DNA of 64,000 nt from Hirundichthys speculiger (Eukaryota > Chordata > Actinopteri > Beloniformes > Exocoetidae), in NCBI GenBank assembly GCA_018398805.1, contig JAGFBZ010000726.1:1-64000 (forward strand). Reading direction: 5' to 3'. Of the stretch, positions 1-12,410 are shown piece after piece; position 1 is the first letter of the stretch; each line of letters opens with the position of its first letter. The notes beneath the pieces are model-generated. The model did not search any database. It worked only from the letters and a program-made list of their open reading frames with translations, and had not been told where the DNA came from. The translations under genes and the position numbers were made by a program.

Positions 1-312
1 TTAAACTCCAACTAACTAGTTTTAACTCCAACTAGTTAGGACCTGTCCAGAACCCGTCCAGGACCTGCTGCCAGTACTCAGCAGCTCTGGTCTCCTCAGA
101 CTCACCTCCATAAACATGAACCTGATGACAGACGCTCAGAGACCATCAGACCCTCCCACCTGCCAAATGATGAGCAGGAAGTGGATCAGCTGACACGCCT
201 CCAGCGTTACCGTTTCCACGGTGATCACCGAGGAAACGACCTGTAGTGATACTGAAGGATCAACGATTCAGAGAGTTGAGGCTGCTGCTCTGGAGGAAGC
301 TCCTGAAGCTCT
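1..312. other. Leading non-repeat sequence
   Basis: Ordinary single-copy-looking DNA before the first minisatellite. It begins with two similar short pieces containing AACTCCAACTA. I see no exon, RNA gene or clear mobile element. Confidence 0.5.
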
Positions 313-3300
313 CTGGACCGGATCCAGCTGTTTAACCGCTCACATCTGGAGCGGTTACAGCTGTTTAACCCTTCACATCTGGACCAGTTACAGCTGTTTA
401 ACCGTTCACATCTGGACCAGTTACAGCTGTTTAACCGTTCACATCTGGAGCGGTTACAGCTGTTTAACCGTTCACATCTGGAGCGGTTACAGCTGTTTAA
501 CCGTTCACATCTGGACCGGTATCAGCTGTTTAACCGTTCACATCTGGACCGGTATCAGCTGTTTAACCGTTTACATCTGGACCGGATCCAGCTGTTTAAC
601 CGCTCACATCTGGAGCGGTTACAGCTGTTTAACCTTTCACATCTGGAGCGGTACAGCCGTGTTACAGTGTTTAACCGTTTACATCTGACCGGATCCAGCT
701 GTTTAAACCGCTCACATCTGGGCGGTTACAGCTGTTTAACCATTCACATCTGGAGCGGTTACAGCTGTTTAACCGTGCAGATCTGGAGCAGTTACAGCTG
801 TTTAACCATTCACAGGGCTTTGTTTTTCTCAATCTGGAGCGGTTACGCTGTTTAGTGCAGATCTGGAGCAGTTACAGCTGTTTAACCGTTTACATCGGAC
901 CGGATCCAGCTTTTTAACCGCTCACATCTGGAGCGTTACAGCTGTTTAAACCTTCACATCTGGAGCGGTTCGCTGTTTAACGTTCCAGATCTGGACTGGT
1001 GCAGTGTTTAGCCTTCACACCTGACCGGTCCAGCTGTTTAACCGCTCACATCTGAAGCGTTACAGCTGTTAACTTCACCTCGGACAGTTACAGCTGTTTA
1101 ACCGTTCACATCTGGAGCGGTTACAGCGGTTAACGTTCACATCTGGAGCGTTACAGCTGTTTAACCGTTCACATCTGGACCGGTAGCAGCGTTAACCGTC
1201 ACATCTGGACCGGATCAGCTGTTTAACCGCGACATCTGGACCTACAGCGGTTTAACCGTCCATCTGGAGGGTTAACAGCGTGGTTAACAGTTCACATCTG
1301 GACCGGTATCAGCTGTTTACCGTTACATCTGGACGGATCCAGCTGTTTAACCGCTCACATCTGGAGCGGTTACAGCTGTTTAACCATTCACATCGGGAGC
1401 GGTTACAGCTGTTTAACCGTGCAGATCTGGAGCAGTTACAGCGGGGGGCATTACAGCTGTTAACCGTTTAACATCTGGAGGACCGATCCAGCTGTTAACC
1501 GCTCACATCTGGCGTACAGCTGTTTAACCTTCACTCTGGAGGTTACGTTTAACCGTTCACTGACTGGTTACAGCTGTTACCTTCACCTGGAGCGGTTACA
1601 GCTGTTTAACCGTTCAACCTGGAGGTACAAGTTTAACTCACATCTGGGCGGTTACAGCTGTTAACCCTCACATCTGGGGCGGTTAGCTGTTTAACCGTTC
1701 ACTCGGATTACAGCAGCTGTTCACAGGATGTTTAACCGCTCAATCTGACGTTACAGCGTTTACCCGTTTACATCTGGACCGGTTACAGCTGTTAAACCGT
1801 TCACATCTGGAGCGGTTATAGCTGTTTAACTGTTTAACCGTTCACATCTGGACCGGTTACAGCTGTTTTAACCGTTCACATCTGGAGCGGTTACAGCTGT
1901 TTAAAACCCTTCACATCTGGATTGGTTACAGGAGCGGTTACAGATGTTAACCTTTCACATCTGGACTGGTAACAGCTGTTTAACATCTGGAAACATTTTA
2001 ACCATCACATCTGGGCTGGTAACAGCTGTTTAAACCGTTCACATCTGGAGCGGTTACAGCTGTTTAACCCTTCACATCTGGACGGTTACAGCTGTTTAAC
2101 CCTTCACATCTGGGGCGGTTACAGCTGTTTAAACTGGTAAAAGATGTTAACCGTTCACATCTGGACGGTTACAGCTGTTTAACCGTTCACATTTGGACTG
2201 GTAATAGCTGTTTAACCGTTCACATCTGGAGCGGTTACAGCTGTTTAACCCTTCACATCTGGAGCGGTTACAGCTGTTTAACCCTTCACATCTGGGGCGG
2301 TTACAGCTGTTTAACCCTTCACATCTGGAGCGGTTACAGCTGTTTAACTGTTCACATCTGGACCGGATCCAGCTGTTTAACCGCTCACATCTGGAGCGGT
2401 TACAGCTGTTTAACCCTTCACATCTGGACCAGTTACAGCTGTTTAACCGTTCACATCTGGAGCGGTTACAGCTGTTTAACTGTTCACATCTGGACCGGTA
2501 TCAGCTGTTTAACCGTTTACATCTGGACCGGATCCAGCTGTTTAACCGCTCACATCTGGAGCGGTTACAGCTGTTTAACCATTCACATCTGGAGCGGTTA
2601 CAGCTGTTTAACCGTGCAGATCTGGAGCAGTTACAGCTGTTTAACCCTTCACATCTGGGGCAGTTACAGCTGTTTAACCATTCACATCTGGAGCGGTTAC
2701 AGCTGTTTAACCGTGCAGATCTGGAGCAGTTACAGCTGTTTAACCGTTTACATCTGGACCGGATCCAGCTGTTTAACCGCTCACATCTGGAGCGGTTACA
2801 GCTGTTTAACCATTCACATCTGGAGCGGTTACAGCTGTTTAAACGTTCACATCTGGACTGGTTACAGCTGTTTAACCGTTCACACCTGGAGCGGTTACAG
2901 CTGTTTAACCGTTCACACCTGGAGCGGTTACAACGTTTTAACCATTCACATCTGGGGCGGTTACAGCTGTTTAACCCTTCACATCTGGGGCGGTTACAGC
3001 TGTTTAACCGTTCACATCTGGACTGGTAACAGCAGTTTAACTGTTCACATCTGGAGCGGTTACAGCTGTTTAACCGCTCACATCTGGACCAGTTACAGCT
3101 GTTTAACCGTTTACATCTGGACCGGTTACAGCTGTTTAACCGTTCACATCTGGAGCGGTTACAGCTGTTTAACCGCTCACATCTGGACCAGTTACAGCTG
3201 TTTAACCGTTTACATCTGGACCGGTTACAGCTGTTTAACCGTTCACATCTGGAGCGGTTATAGCTGTTTAACCCTTCACATCTGGATCGGATCCAGCTGT

Positions 3301-5946
3301 TTAACCGTTCACATCTGGAGCGGTTACAGCTGTTTAACCCTTCACATCTGGAGTGGTTACAGCTGTTTAACCGTTCACATCTGGACTGGTAACAGCTGTT
3401 TAACCGTTCACATCTGGACTGGTAACAGCTGTTTAACCATTCACATCTGGGCTGGTAACAGCTGTTTAACCGTTCACATCTGGAGCGGTTACAGCTGTTT
3501 AACCCTTCACATCTGGAGCGGTTACAGCTGTTTAACCCTTCACATCTGGGGCGGTTACAGCTGTTTAACCGTTCACATCTGGACTGGTAACAGCTGTTTA
3601 ACCGTTCACATCTGGACTGGTTACAGCTGTTTAACCGTTCACATCTGGACTGGTTACAGCTGTTTAACCGTTCACATCTGGAGCGGTTACAGCTGTTTAA
3701 CCCTTCACATCTGGGGCGGTTACAGCTGTTTAACCCTTCACATCTGGAGCGGTTACAGCTGTTTAACTGTTCACATCTGGACCGGATCCAGCTGTTTAAC
3801 CGCTCACATCTGGAGCGGTACAGCTGTTTAACCATTCACATCTGGAGCGGTTACAGCTGTTTAACCGTTCACATCTGGACCGGTATCAGCTGTTTAACCG
3901 TTTACATCTGGACCGGATCCAGCTGTTTAACCGCTCACATCTGGAGCGGTTACAGCTTTTAACCATTCACATCTGAGCGGTTACAGCGGTTTAAACCGTT
4001 CAGATCTGGAGCAGTTAAGCTGTTAACCCTTACATCTGGGGCAGTTACAGCTGTTTAAACCATTCACATCTGGACGGTTACAGCTGTTTAACCGTGCAGA
4101 TCTGGAGCAGTTACAGCTGTTTTAAACCGTTACATATGGACCGGATCCAGCTGTTTAACCGCTCACATCTGGAGCGGTTACAGCTGTTTAACCATTCACC
4201 TGGAGGTTCACATCTGGACCCATCTGGTGCTTAAGCAGTTAACCGTTCACATTGGAGCGGTTACAGCTGTTTAACCGCTCACATTCTGGACAAGTTACAG
4301 CTGTTTAACCGTTCACATCTGGACTGGTACAGCTGTTTAACCGTTCACATCTGGAGCGGTTACAGCTGTTTAACCGCTCACATCTGGACCAGTTACAGCT
4401 GTTTAACGTTTACATCTGGACCGGTTACAGCTGTTAACCGTTCACATCTGGAGCGGTTATAGCTGTTTAACCCTTCACATCTGGATCGGTCCCAGCTGTT
4501 TAAACCGTTCACATCTGGAGCGGTTACAGCTGTTTAAACCCTTCACATCTGGAGTGGTTACAGCTGTTTAAACCGTTCACATCTGGACTGGTAACAGCTG
4601 TTTAACCGTTCACAATCGAAACAGCTGTTAACCATTCACATCTGGGCTGGTAACAGCTGTTTAACCGTTCACATCTGGAGCGGTTACAGCTGTTTAACCC
4701 TTCACATCTGGAGCGGTTACAGCTGTTTAACCCTTCACATCAGGGCGGTTACAGCTGTTTAACCGTTCACATCTGGACTGGTAACAGCTGTTTAACCGTT
4801 CACATCTGGACTGGTTACAGCTGTTTAACCGTTCACATCTGGACTGGTAATAGCTGTTTAACCGTTCACATCTGGAGCGGTTACAGCTGTTTAACCCTTC
4901 ACATCTGGAGCGGTTACAGCTGTTTAACCCTTCACATCTGGGCGGTTACAGCTGTTTAACCGTTCACATCTGGACGGTAACAGCTGTTTAACCCTTCACA
5001 TCGGATCTGGAGCGTTACAGCTGTTTAACCCTTCAACATCTGGAGCGGTTACAGCTGTTTAACCCTTCACATATGGAGGGTTACAGCTGTTTAACCCTTC
5101 AATCTGGAGGCGGTACAGCTGTTTAACCATTCACATCTGGAGCTGGTAACGCTGTTTAACCATTCACATCTGGGCGGTTACAGCTGTTTAACCGTCACAT
5201 CTGGAGCGTTACAGCTGTTTAACGTTTAACCGTTCACATCTGGACTGGTACAGCTGTTTAACCATTCACATCTGGGCTGGTAACAGCTGTTTAACCGTTC
5301 ACATCTGGAGCGGTTACAGCTGTTTAACCGTTCACATCTGGACTGGTAACAGCTGTTTAACCGTTCACATCTGGACTGGTAACAGCAGTTTAACTGTTCA
5401 CATCTGGAGCGGTTACAGCTGTTTAACCGTTCACATCTGGACTGGTAATAGCTGTTTAACCGTTCACATCTGGAGCGGTTACAGCTGTTTAACCCTTCAC
5501 ATCTGGAGCGGTTACAGCTGTTTAACCCTTCACATCTGGGGCGGTTACAGCTTTTTAACCGTTCACATCTGGAGTGGTTACAGCTGTTTAACCATTCACA
5601 TCTGGACTGGTAACAGCTGTTTAACCGTTCACATCTGGACTGGTAACAGCAGTTTAACTGTTCACATCTGGAGCGGTTACAGCTGTTTAACCGTTCACAT
5701 CTGGACTGGTAACAGCTGTTTAACCGTTCACATCTGGACTGGTAACAGCAGTTTAACCGTTCACATCTGGACTGGTAACAGCAGTTTAACTGTTCACATC
5801 TGGAGTGGTTACAGCTGTTTAACCATTCACATCTGGACTGGTAACAGCTGTTTAACCGTTCACATCTGGACTGGTAATAGCAGTTTAACTGTTCACATCT
5901 GGAGCGGTTACAGCTGTTTAACCCTTCACATCTGGACTGGTTACAG
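313..5946. repeat. 33-bp minisatellite array (about 170 copies)
   Basis: The monomer is 33 bp, with cores such as TTCACATCTGGAGCGG followed by TTACAGCTGTTTAACC. Copies differ by small substitutions (AGCGG, ACCGG, ACTGG, GGCGG). Because 33 is a multiple of 3, clean stretches stay open on both strands (for example 2614-3831 plus and 3835-2501 minus), giving 11-residue repeating peptides with no coding meaning. Each monomer carries two E-box-type hexamers, CATCTG and CAGCTG. Clean stretches (about 313-650, 2150-3830, 5230-5946) alternate with stretches full of one-base deletions and insertions (about 650-2150 and 3830-5230). Confidence 0.95.
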
Positions 5947-6176
5947 GTCCATTTCCATGTCCATGTCCAGGTCCAGGTCCAGGTCCAGGTTCGGGTTTTA
6001 TTCTGCAGTTGAATCAGAAACCTTCCAGGACTTCTGGAGAACATCTCTGGATCAGAACCGCTGGTATCTGAGCTCTTCTGTCTGCAGGTCCAGAGCTGCT
6101 GGAGGAAACATCTCAGAATGAAGAACCTCGTTTAACTCGTTGACGCCCAGACGAGATTCCTGACGTTCCTTCACAT
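5947..6176. other. Short spacer with a 6-bp repeat
   Basis: A short run of CCATGT/CCAGGT hexamers (about 5949-5990) follows the 33-bp array. About 180 bp of non-repeat DNA comes next, before the 11-bp array. No gene is seen. Confidence 0.6.
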
Positions 6177-8409
6177 GCTTCCTAGACGCTTCCTAGATGC
6201 TTCCTAGATGCTTCCTAGATGCTTCCTAGATGCTTCCTAGACGTTTCCTAGACGCTTCCTAGATGCTTCCTAGATGCTTCCTAGATGCTTCCTAGATTTC
6301 CTAGACTTCCTAGATGCTTCCTAGATGCTTCCTAGACGCTTCCTAGATGCTTCCTAGAGCTTCCACGCTTCCTAGATGCTTCCTAGACGCTTCCTAGATG
6401 CTTCCTAGACGCTTCCTAGCTTCCTAGATGCTTCCTAGACTTCCTAGCTTCCTTCCTAGATGCCTAGACGCTTCCTAGATGCTTCCTAGATGCTTCCTAG
6501 ATGCTTCCTAGACGCTTCCTAGATGCTTCCTAGATGCTTCCTAGACGCTTCCTAGACGCTTCCTAGATGCTTCCTAGACGCTTCCTAGATGCTTCTTAGA
6601 CGCTTCCTAGATGCTTCCTAGACGCTTCCTAGATGCTTCTTAGACTTCCTAGCTTCCTAGATGCTTCCTAGACGCTTCCTAGATGCTTCTTAGACGCTTC
6701 CTAGATGCTTCCTAGACGCTTCCTAGATGCTTCCTAGATGCTTCCTAGATGTTTCCTAGACGCTTCCTAGATGCTTCCTAGACGCTTCCTAGATGCTTCT
6801 TAGACGCTTCCTAGATGCTTCCTAGACGCTTCCTAGATGCTTCCTAGATGCTTCCTAGATGTTTCCTAGATGCTTCCTAGATGCTTCCTAGATCTTCCTA
6901 GCTTCCTAGACGCTTCCTAGATGCTTCCTAGACGCTTCCTAGATGCTTCCTAGATGCTTCCTAGATGCTTCCTAGATGCTTCCTAGATTCCTAGCTTCCT
7001 AGATTTCCTAGACGCTTCCTAGACGCTTCCTGCTTCCTAGATGCTTCCTAGATGCTTCCTAGATGCTTCCTAGACGTTTCCTAGACACTTCCTAGATGCT
7101 TCCTAGATGCTTCCTAGACGCTTCCTAGATGCTTCCTAGAGCTTCCTAGATGCTCCTAGCCTTCCTAGATGCTTCCTAGACGCTTCCTAGATGATGCTTC
7201 CTAGACGCTTCCTAGATTCTTCCTAGACGCTCCTAGATGCTTCCTAGATGCTTCCTAGATGTTTCCTAGATGCTTCCTAGATGCTTCCTAGACGCTTCCT
7301 AGATGCTTCCTAGACGCTTCCTTCTAGACTTCCTAGATGCTTCCTAGATGCTTCCTAGATGCTTCCTAGACGCTTCCTAGATGTTTCCTAGATGCTTCCT
7401 AGACGCTTCCTAGATGCTTCCTAGATTCTTCCTAGATGCTTCCCAGACGCTTCCTAGATGCTTCCTAGACGCTTCCTAGACGCTTCCTAGATGCTTCCTA
7501 GATGCTTCCTAGATGCTTCCTAGACGTTTCCTAGACACTTCCTAGATGCTTCCTAGATGCTTCCTAGACGCTTCCTAGATGCTTCCTAGACGCTTCCTAG
7601 ATGCTTCCTAGACGCTTCCTAGATGCTTCCTAGATGCTTCCTAGACGCATCCTAGATGCTTCCTAGACGCTTCCTAGATGCTTCCTAGACGCTTCCTAGA
7701 TGCTTCCTAGATGCTTCCTAGATGCTTCCTAGACGCTTCCTAGATGCTTCCTAGACGCTTCCTAGATGCTTCCTAGATGCTTCCTAGACTTCTTCCTAGA
7801 TGCTTCCTAGATGCTCCTAGCTAGACTAGCTTCCTAGAGCTTCCTAGAGCTTCCTAGATTTCCTAGACGCTTCCTAGATGCTTCCTAGATGCTTCCTAGA
7901 TGCTTTTCCTAGATGCTTCCTAGATGCTTCTTAGACGCTTCCTAGATGCTTCTTAGACGCTTCCTAGATGCTTCCTAGACGCTTCCTAGATGCTTCCTAG
8001 ATGCTTCCTAGATGCTTCCTAGACTTCCTAGATGCTTCCTAGATGCTAGATTCCTAGATGCTTCCTAGACGCTTCCTAGACGCTTCCTAGATGCTTCCTA
8101 GACTTTTCCTAAGCGCTTCCTAGACGCTTCCTAGATGCTTCCTAGACGCTTCCTAGATGCTTCCTAGACGCTTCCTAGGCGCTTCCTAGATGCTTCCTAG
8201 ACGCTTCCTAGATGCTTCCTAGACGCTTCCTAGACGCGCTTCCTAGATGCTTCCTAGACGCTTCCTAGGCGCTTCCTAGATTCTTCCTAGATTCTTCCTA
8301 GACGCTTCCTAGATGCTTCCTAGGCACTTCCTAGATGCTTCCTAGATGCTTCCTAGACGCTTCCTAGATGCTTTCTAGATGCTTCCTAGACGCTTCCTAG
8401 ATGCTTCCT
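6177..8409. repeat. 11-bp minisatellite array (about 200 copies)
   Basis: The monomer is GCTTCCTAGAT or GCTTCCTAGAC, often alternating so that a 22-bp dimer is the practical period. Occasional GTTTCCTAGA and GCTTCTTAGA variants and many truncated copies occur, especially at 6290-6460, 6980-7030, 7790-7860 and 8030-8110. No open frame of note. Confidence 0.95.
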
Positions 8410-9046
8410 CCAACAGTGGACCCTTGTTGGTTACGTCCTACGAGTCATATTCTTTTGTTCCTTTTATACTTTAAGATGTTTCTGAACATCTGGGGAGAAA
8501 ATGAACCTTCAGTTAACTGATTCATCTACGTTGTTCTCTAGCTAATGAAGGAGCTGCCTCGTTAGTTGACTCGTCACCGCCCCCTGGTGGATAAATGTCC
8601 AGAGCAGCGACGAACATACAACAGACGTACGAACGTATTAATGACAATTAAAGATGTTTTATTCAAGAAAATCTACAGAACTGAAGTGACAACAGTGTTT
8701 GAGATGGAGACCCAGACCACCGCTGCAGGTCCAGAGTTCTGGTTCTTCTGGCCCCTGGTTCCTGATCCTGACGGTCACATGTTGTCGTCACAGAAACGTG
8801 AGGTCACGCGGTCTGAAGGTCCAACGGTCTGATTTCATAGACGGGTCCGGTCCAGGCTGTTCCACTGACCCGGCTCTGAGAGCACCGACCAATCACCGCC
8901 CCCCTAATGGAGACCCAGAACACGTCCCAACGTCCTCAGAGTATTGATTAAATCTAGATGACTTTCCTCATGATTCTGGCCCGGAAAGGTTTCTCATTAA
9001 GAACCACAGCAGTGATGAATGACACGCAGGCAGCAGGTAGCTGGAC
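8410..9046. other. Non-repeat interval, no gene recognised
   Basis: Mixed-composition DNA between two arrays. Short open frames exist at 8566-8947, but they have no recognisable domain, and the ones I checked elsewhere often depend on non-ATG starts. It could hold a UTR or regulatory DNA; nothing specific can be shown. Confidence 0.5.
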
Positions 9047-9140
9047 GGGGGGGGGGGGGGGAGGGGGTGGGGGGGAGGGGGGGGGGAGGACAGGGAGGAG
9101 GATTGGGAGGAGAGGAGGAGAGGATGCGGGGGAGGAGTGG
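9047..9140. repeat. G-rich low-complexity tract
   Basis: A run of about 15 G is followed by G-runs broken by single A or T, then GGAGGA-type purine repeats. The plus strand has many runs of four or more G, so it can form G-quadruplexes. Homopolymer length is likely unreliable in the consensus. Confidence 0.9.
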
Positions 9141-9154
9141 TCATGAGATGAACC

Positions 9155-9718
9155 GCAGCCTCTAGTGGTCAGTAGAGCAACTGCAGCCTCTAGTGGTCGG
9201 TAGAGGAACTGCAGCCTCTAGTGGTCAGTAGAGCAACTGCAGCCTCTAGCGGTCGGTAGAGGAACTGCAGCCTCTAGTGGTCGGTAGAGGAACTGCAGCC
9301 TCTAGTGGTCAGTAGAGCAACTGCAGCCTCTAGTGGTCGGTAGAGGAACTGCAGTCTCTAGTGGTCGGTAGAGGAACTGCAGCCTCTAGTGGTCGGTAGA
9401 GGAACTGCAGCCTCTAGTGGTCGGTAGAGGAACTGCAGCCTCTAGTGGTCAGTAGAGCAACTGCAGCCTCTAGTGGTCGGTAGAGGAACTGCAGCCTCTA
9501 GTGGTCGGTAGAGGAACTGCAGCCTCTAGTGGTCAGTAGAGGAACTGCAGCCTCTAGCGGTCGGTAGAGGAACTGCAGCCTCTAGCGGTCGGTAGAGGAA
9601 CTGCAGCCTCTAGCGGTCGGTAGAGGAACTGCAGCCTCTAGTGGTCAGTAGAGCAACTGCAGCCTCTAGTGGTCGGTAGAGGAACTGCAGTCTCTAGTGG
9701 TCGGTAGAGGAACTGCAG
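9155..9718 (+). repeat. 28-bp hairpin minisatellite, block 1 (plus orientation, about 20 copies)
   Basis: The monomer is 28 bp with core CCTCTAGTGGTCGGTAGAGG. Within the core, CCTCTA and TAGAGG are perfect inverted repeats around an 8-nt loop; the flanking GCAG and CTGC also pair, with an AA bulge. Variants swap CGG/CAG in the loop and GAGGAAC/GAGCAAC beside it. The same family recurs at six further places in this window, in both orientations. Confidence 0.95.
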
Positions 9719-10143
9719 CTGAAGTGAATAATAATGAATAAATCACTATTTTGGTCCAAATGAACAGAACCACATAGAAGTCACAGCTCTCTCCCTCCTC
9801 CATCCATCCATCCCTCCATCAGCTCCAGTATTAATTATCCTTCTCTATCAGGACTCCAGCTCTCACATTTCCACCAGCGTCTGTCTCTGCTGGTGTCGTT
9901 ATGTTTGGGAGCCATTTCTCATCATCCACTGCAGCTCCACAGATCAATAATGTGGGGAGGAAGTGGAGGTTAATGCAGTTTAACGACCAGCAGAAATGAA
10001 ACTGAACTCTCCTGCAAGTCAGGAGGCTTTAATACCTCCATCTACCTGAGTTAGACCAGGAACATAAAAGAGCACAAGCTGAAGTTAACAGCCTCTGTCC
10101 CCCAGTTACAGAACCAGGAACCAGAATCCCACTGGTGAACTAC
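9719..10143. other. Non-repeat interval between inverted 28-bp blocks
   Basis: About 420 bp of unremarkable DNA, with a short CATC/CCTC microsatellite at about 9795-9822. It separates a plus-oriented and a minus-oriented 28-bp block, so the three parts form a large inverted arrangement. No gene is seen. Confidence 0.5.
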
Positions 10144-10287
10144 AGGCTGCAGTTCCTCTACCGACCACTAGAGGCTGCAGTTCCTCTACCGACCACTAGA
10201 GGCTGCAGTTCCTCTACCGACCACTAGAGGCTGCAGTTCCTCTACCGACCACTAGAGGCTGCAGTTCCTCTACTGACCACTAGAGTC
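10144..10287 (-). repeat. 28-bp hairpin minisatellite, block 2 (minus orientation, about 5 copies)
   Basis: Reverse complement of the family at 9155-9718, nearly uniform, with cores reading CCTCTACCGACCACTAGAGG. Confidence 0.95.
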
Positions 10288-10941
10288 TGACTCCAACAGT
10301 GACAGGGGGGTTCTGGTTTCTGAGGTCTGGTCCGTTCTGCAGAAGTGGGCCTGAGGAGCATCAAGCTTCTGGACAGAAGCTCTGGAGGGCTTCAGTTCCT
10401 CGTAGATCTGCAAGGTCCTAACTCCCACCCTGTTTCTGACCAGGATCTGTTCTTTATTCACATAAACCAGTTTCAGGTGTAAACATGAAACGTGGAGGTC
10501 GGGTCATGGTCAGGCTGGATTTACTTCACTTCTAAATTTATTTCTATCTTCAGACTTAGATATGCTATAATTATAACAAAAATAATTTGATGAATAAACT
10601 GAAACCACCTGAAGAACCTTTACCTTCATGGGGACCAGGAACGTCCTGAATTAAACGTTACATGGAAGCTGCTGTGGCCTGGAAACATCTGGAAACATCT
10701 GTTTCTAATGGTCATTCTGGGACAGACGGAGGCGTGGCTTCACACATATGTTTTAATTAAACATGTAACGAGGTCAATAAATAAGAGTAGCAGTAATAAG
10801 AGCAACAACAGTTCAGTAGAATGTATTTACAAGATACGACGACACGATTCGTGCAAAAACACGGATTCCAAAGACCTGAAGGGTTGAAGGCACGTTTAAA
10901 ACCGGTCTGCTGGAGACCTGGACGTCCTCCAGATGTGCTTT
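10288..10941. other. Non-repeat interval, no gene recognised
   Basis: Mixed and partly AT-rich DNA. The small open frames have no recognisable domain. No promoter or RNA gene can be supported. Confidence 0.45.
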
Positions 10942-11402
10942 GTTCTGTCCACCAGGGGACGCCACCATGGGGCGCCACCAGGGGGCGCAGCCGTTCAACA
11001 GCATAGTGGAGAAGCAGAAGGTCTTGGTATGGAGCTCAGCCTTCAGCGAACAGACGAACACGTCGACCCCTGGTGACGCCCCCAGGGGGCGCCGCCGTTC
11101 AACAGCATAGTGGAGAAGCAGAAGGTCTTGGTTTGGAGCTCACCAGCCACCGGGGGGGCGCCACCAGGGGGCACCACCATGGGGCGCCACCAGGGGGCGC
11201 AGCCGTTCAACAGCTTAGTGGAGAAGCAGAAGGTCTTGGTTTGGAGCTCACCAACCACCAGGGGGCGCCACCAGGGGGCACCACCATGGGGCGCCACCAG
11301 GGGGCGCAGCCGTTCAACAGCTTAGTGGAGAAGCAGAAGGTCTTGGTTTGGAGCTCACCAGCCACCGGGGAGGCGCCACCAGGGCGCCACCAGGTGCCCC
11401 CT
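10942..11402 (+). repeat. About 107-bp tandem repeat (4 copies) rich in CTCF-type motifs
   Basis: Four copies of a block start with CCGTTCAACAGC at 10991, 11095, 11203 and 11309/11310 (spacing 104-108 bp). Each carries AGCAGAAGGTCTTGG and ends in a GC-rich part made of CCACCAGGGGGCGC and related 14-mers. Copies match closely outside the GC-rich part, which differs in the number of 14-mer units. The overlapping open frames on both strands (up to 134 residues) follow the repeat and are not supported as a gene. Confidence 0.85.
10975..11307 (+). promoter_or_regulatory. Cluster of six perfect CTCF-consensus motifs
   Basis: Six 14-mers fit the commonly used CTCF consensus CCASYAGRKGGCRS exactly, all on the plus strand: 10975-10988, 11161-11174, 11187-11200, 11255-11268, 11268-11281 and 11294-11307. 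One-mismatch relatives lie at about 10949 and 11081, and CCACCATGGGGCGC variants lie between. CTCF binds such sites at insulators and loop anchors. Motif presence is seen; binding is inferred and could be absent if the DNA is methylated. Confidence 0.5.
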
Positions 11403-11640
11403 GAACAGACGAACACGTCGACCTGCTGGATGGAGGTCAAACTCAGGAACAAACTGAGTCAACCTGCACATTTATGAGGAAATAAAATGAAATAAAATAA
11501 CCTTAAACGTGGCGCCGTTCAGGTACGATGAAAATAATCTGACTGTTGACCAACGTTCAGAGGAAAACGTCCCTAAATACAAATCTGAGTTAATAAACTC
11601 ACAGGTAACTCACGTCACAGGTCACTGAGCTGTTGAAGTC
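11403..11640. other. Non-repeat spacer
   Basis: Short unique stretch after the CTCF-motif repeat, with no gene seen. Confidence 0.4.
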
Positions 11641-12410
11641 CACTTTTCCAGTAAAGTTTGCAAATTTACAGTCTGAATTTTTTTAGGCTTTTTTTTAAGA
11701 TATTTTTTTCACAAAATTTCAAAGTTTGTAAAATAACCCTTTTAAAATTTTCTTCTTACAAATTTTCAAATGTATAAAAATAAATATAAAATAGAAAGTC
11801 AGAATTTCTGAGGTTTTTCTGCAAATTTTGTCATTTTTAAACCAAAACGTTTTTATTTTTTTAAGTCAGAATTTTTTTTTTCTCCACAAAATGTTTAAAT
11901 TTTCATATTTATGTTCTCAGAATTTTTGTTTTTCATTTCCAGCAAAATTTCATTTTTGTCAAGTTGGAATTTTTATTTTATTTTATTTTTAACCAAAATT
12001 TCCAAGTATTTGAAGACAGATTTATATTTGAAGTTTCTAAATTCTGATTTTACTCTTGAAAGTCTGGGAGTTTGGTGTTTTTAAACTTAAAAAAAAAAAA
12101 AAAACTCTCCAAAATTTTCAGTCAAATCTTTTGTTTTTTTCTCCATCAATTTTACAAGTTTTTTTTTTTTAATTCAATTGTTTTTTTTTTCAAGTGTCAG
12201 TGCTTAAAGTCAGAAAATTTGTATTTTTTCTTAAATTGTGAAACATTATAAAGTATTTTTGAACAAATTTGCAAACATAGATATATATTTGATTTTTATA
12301 TTAATTTGAAAGTTTATAGTCTGAATTTATTATTTTTCTCACAAAAGTTTGTAAAATGAATTTCCATAAATATGTCGTCAGAATTGTTTTTTCTTGTAAA
12401 TTTGTGTCTT
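11641..12410. other. AT-rich low-complexity region
   Basis: T- and A-runs (several of 9-18 nt) alternate with recurring fragments such as AAAATTTC, AAGTCAGAATTT and AGTCTGAATTTT. It looks like a decayed AT-rich repeat. A similar texture occurs at 29990-30440. No gene is seen. Confidence 0.7.

Noticed and set aside
2501..3835. Open frames of 405 and 444 codons on opposite strands in the 33-bp array
   Set aside because: A 33-bp period keeps frames open. Both strands are open at once and frames break wherever indels occur.
313..5946. CRISPR-like regular repeats
   Set aside because: Repeats are contiguous with no unique spacers, no cas genes are near, and the genome is eukaryotic.
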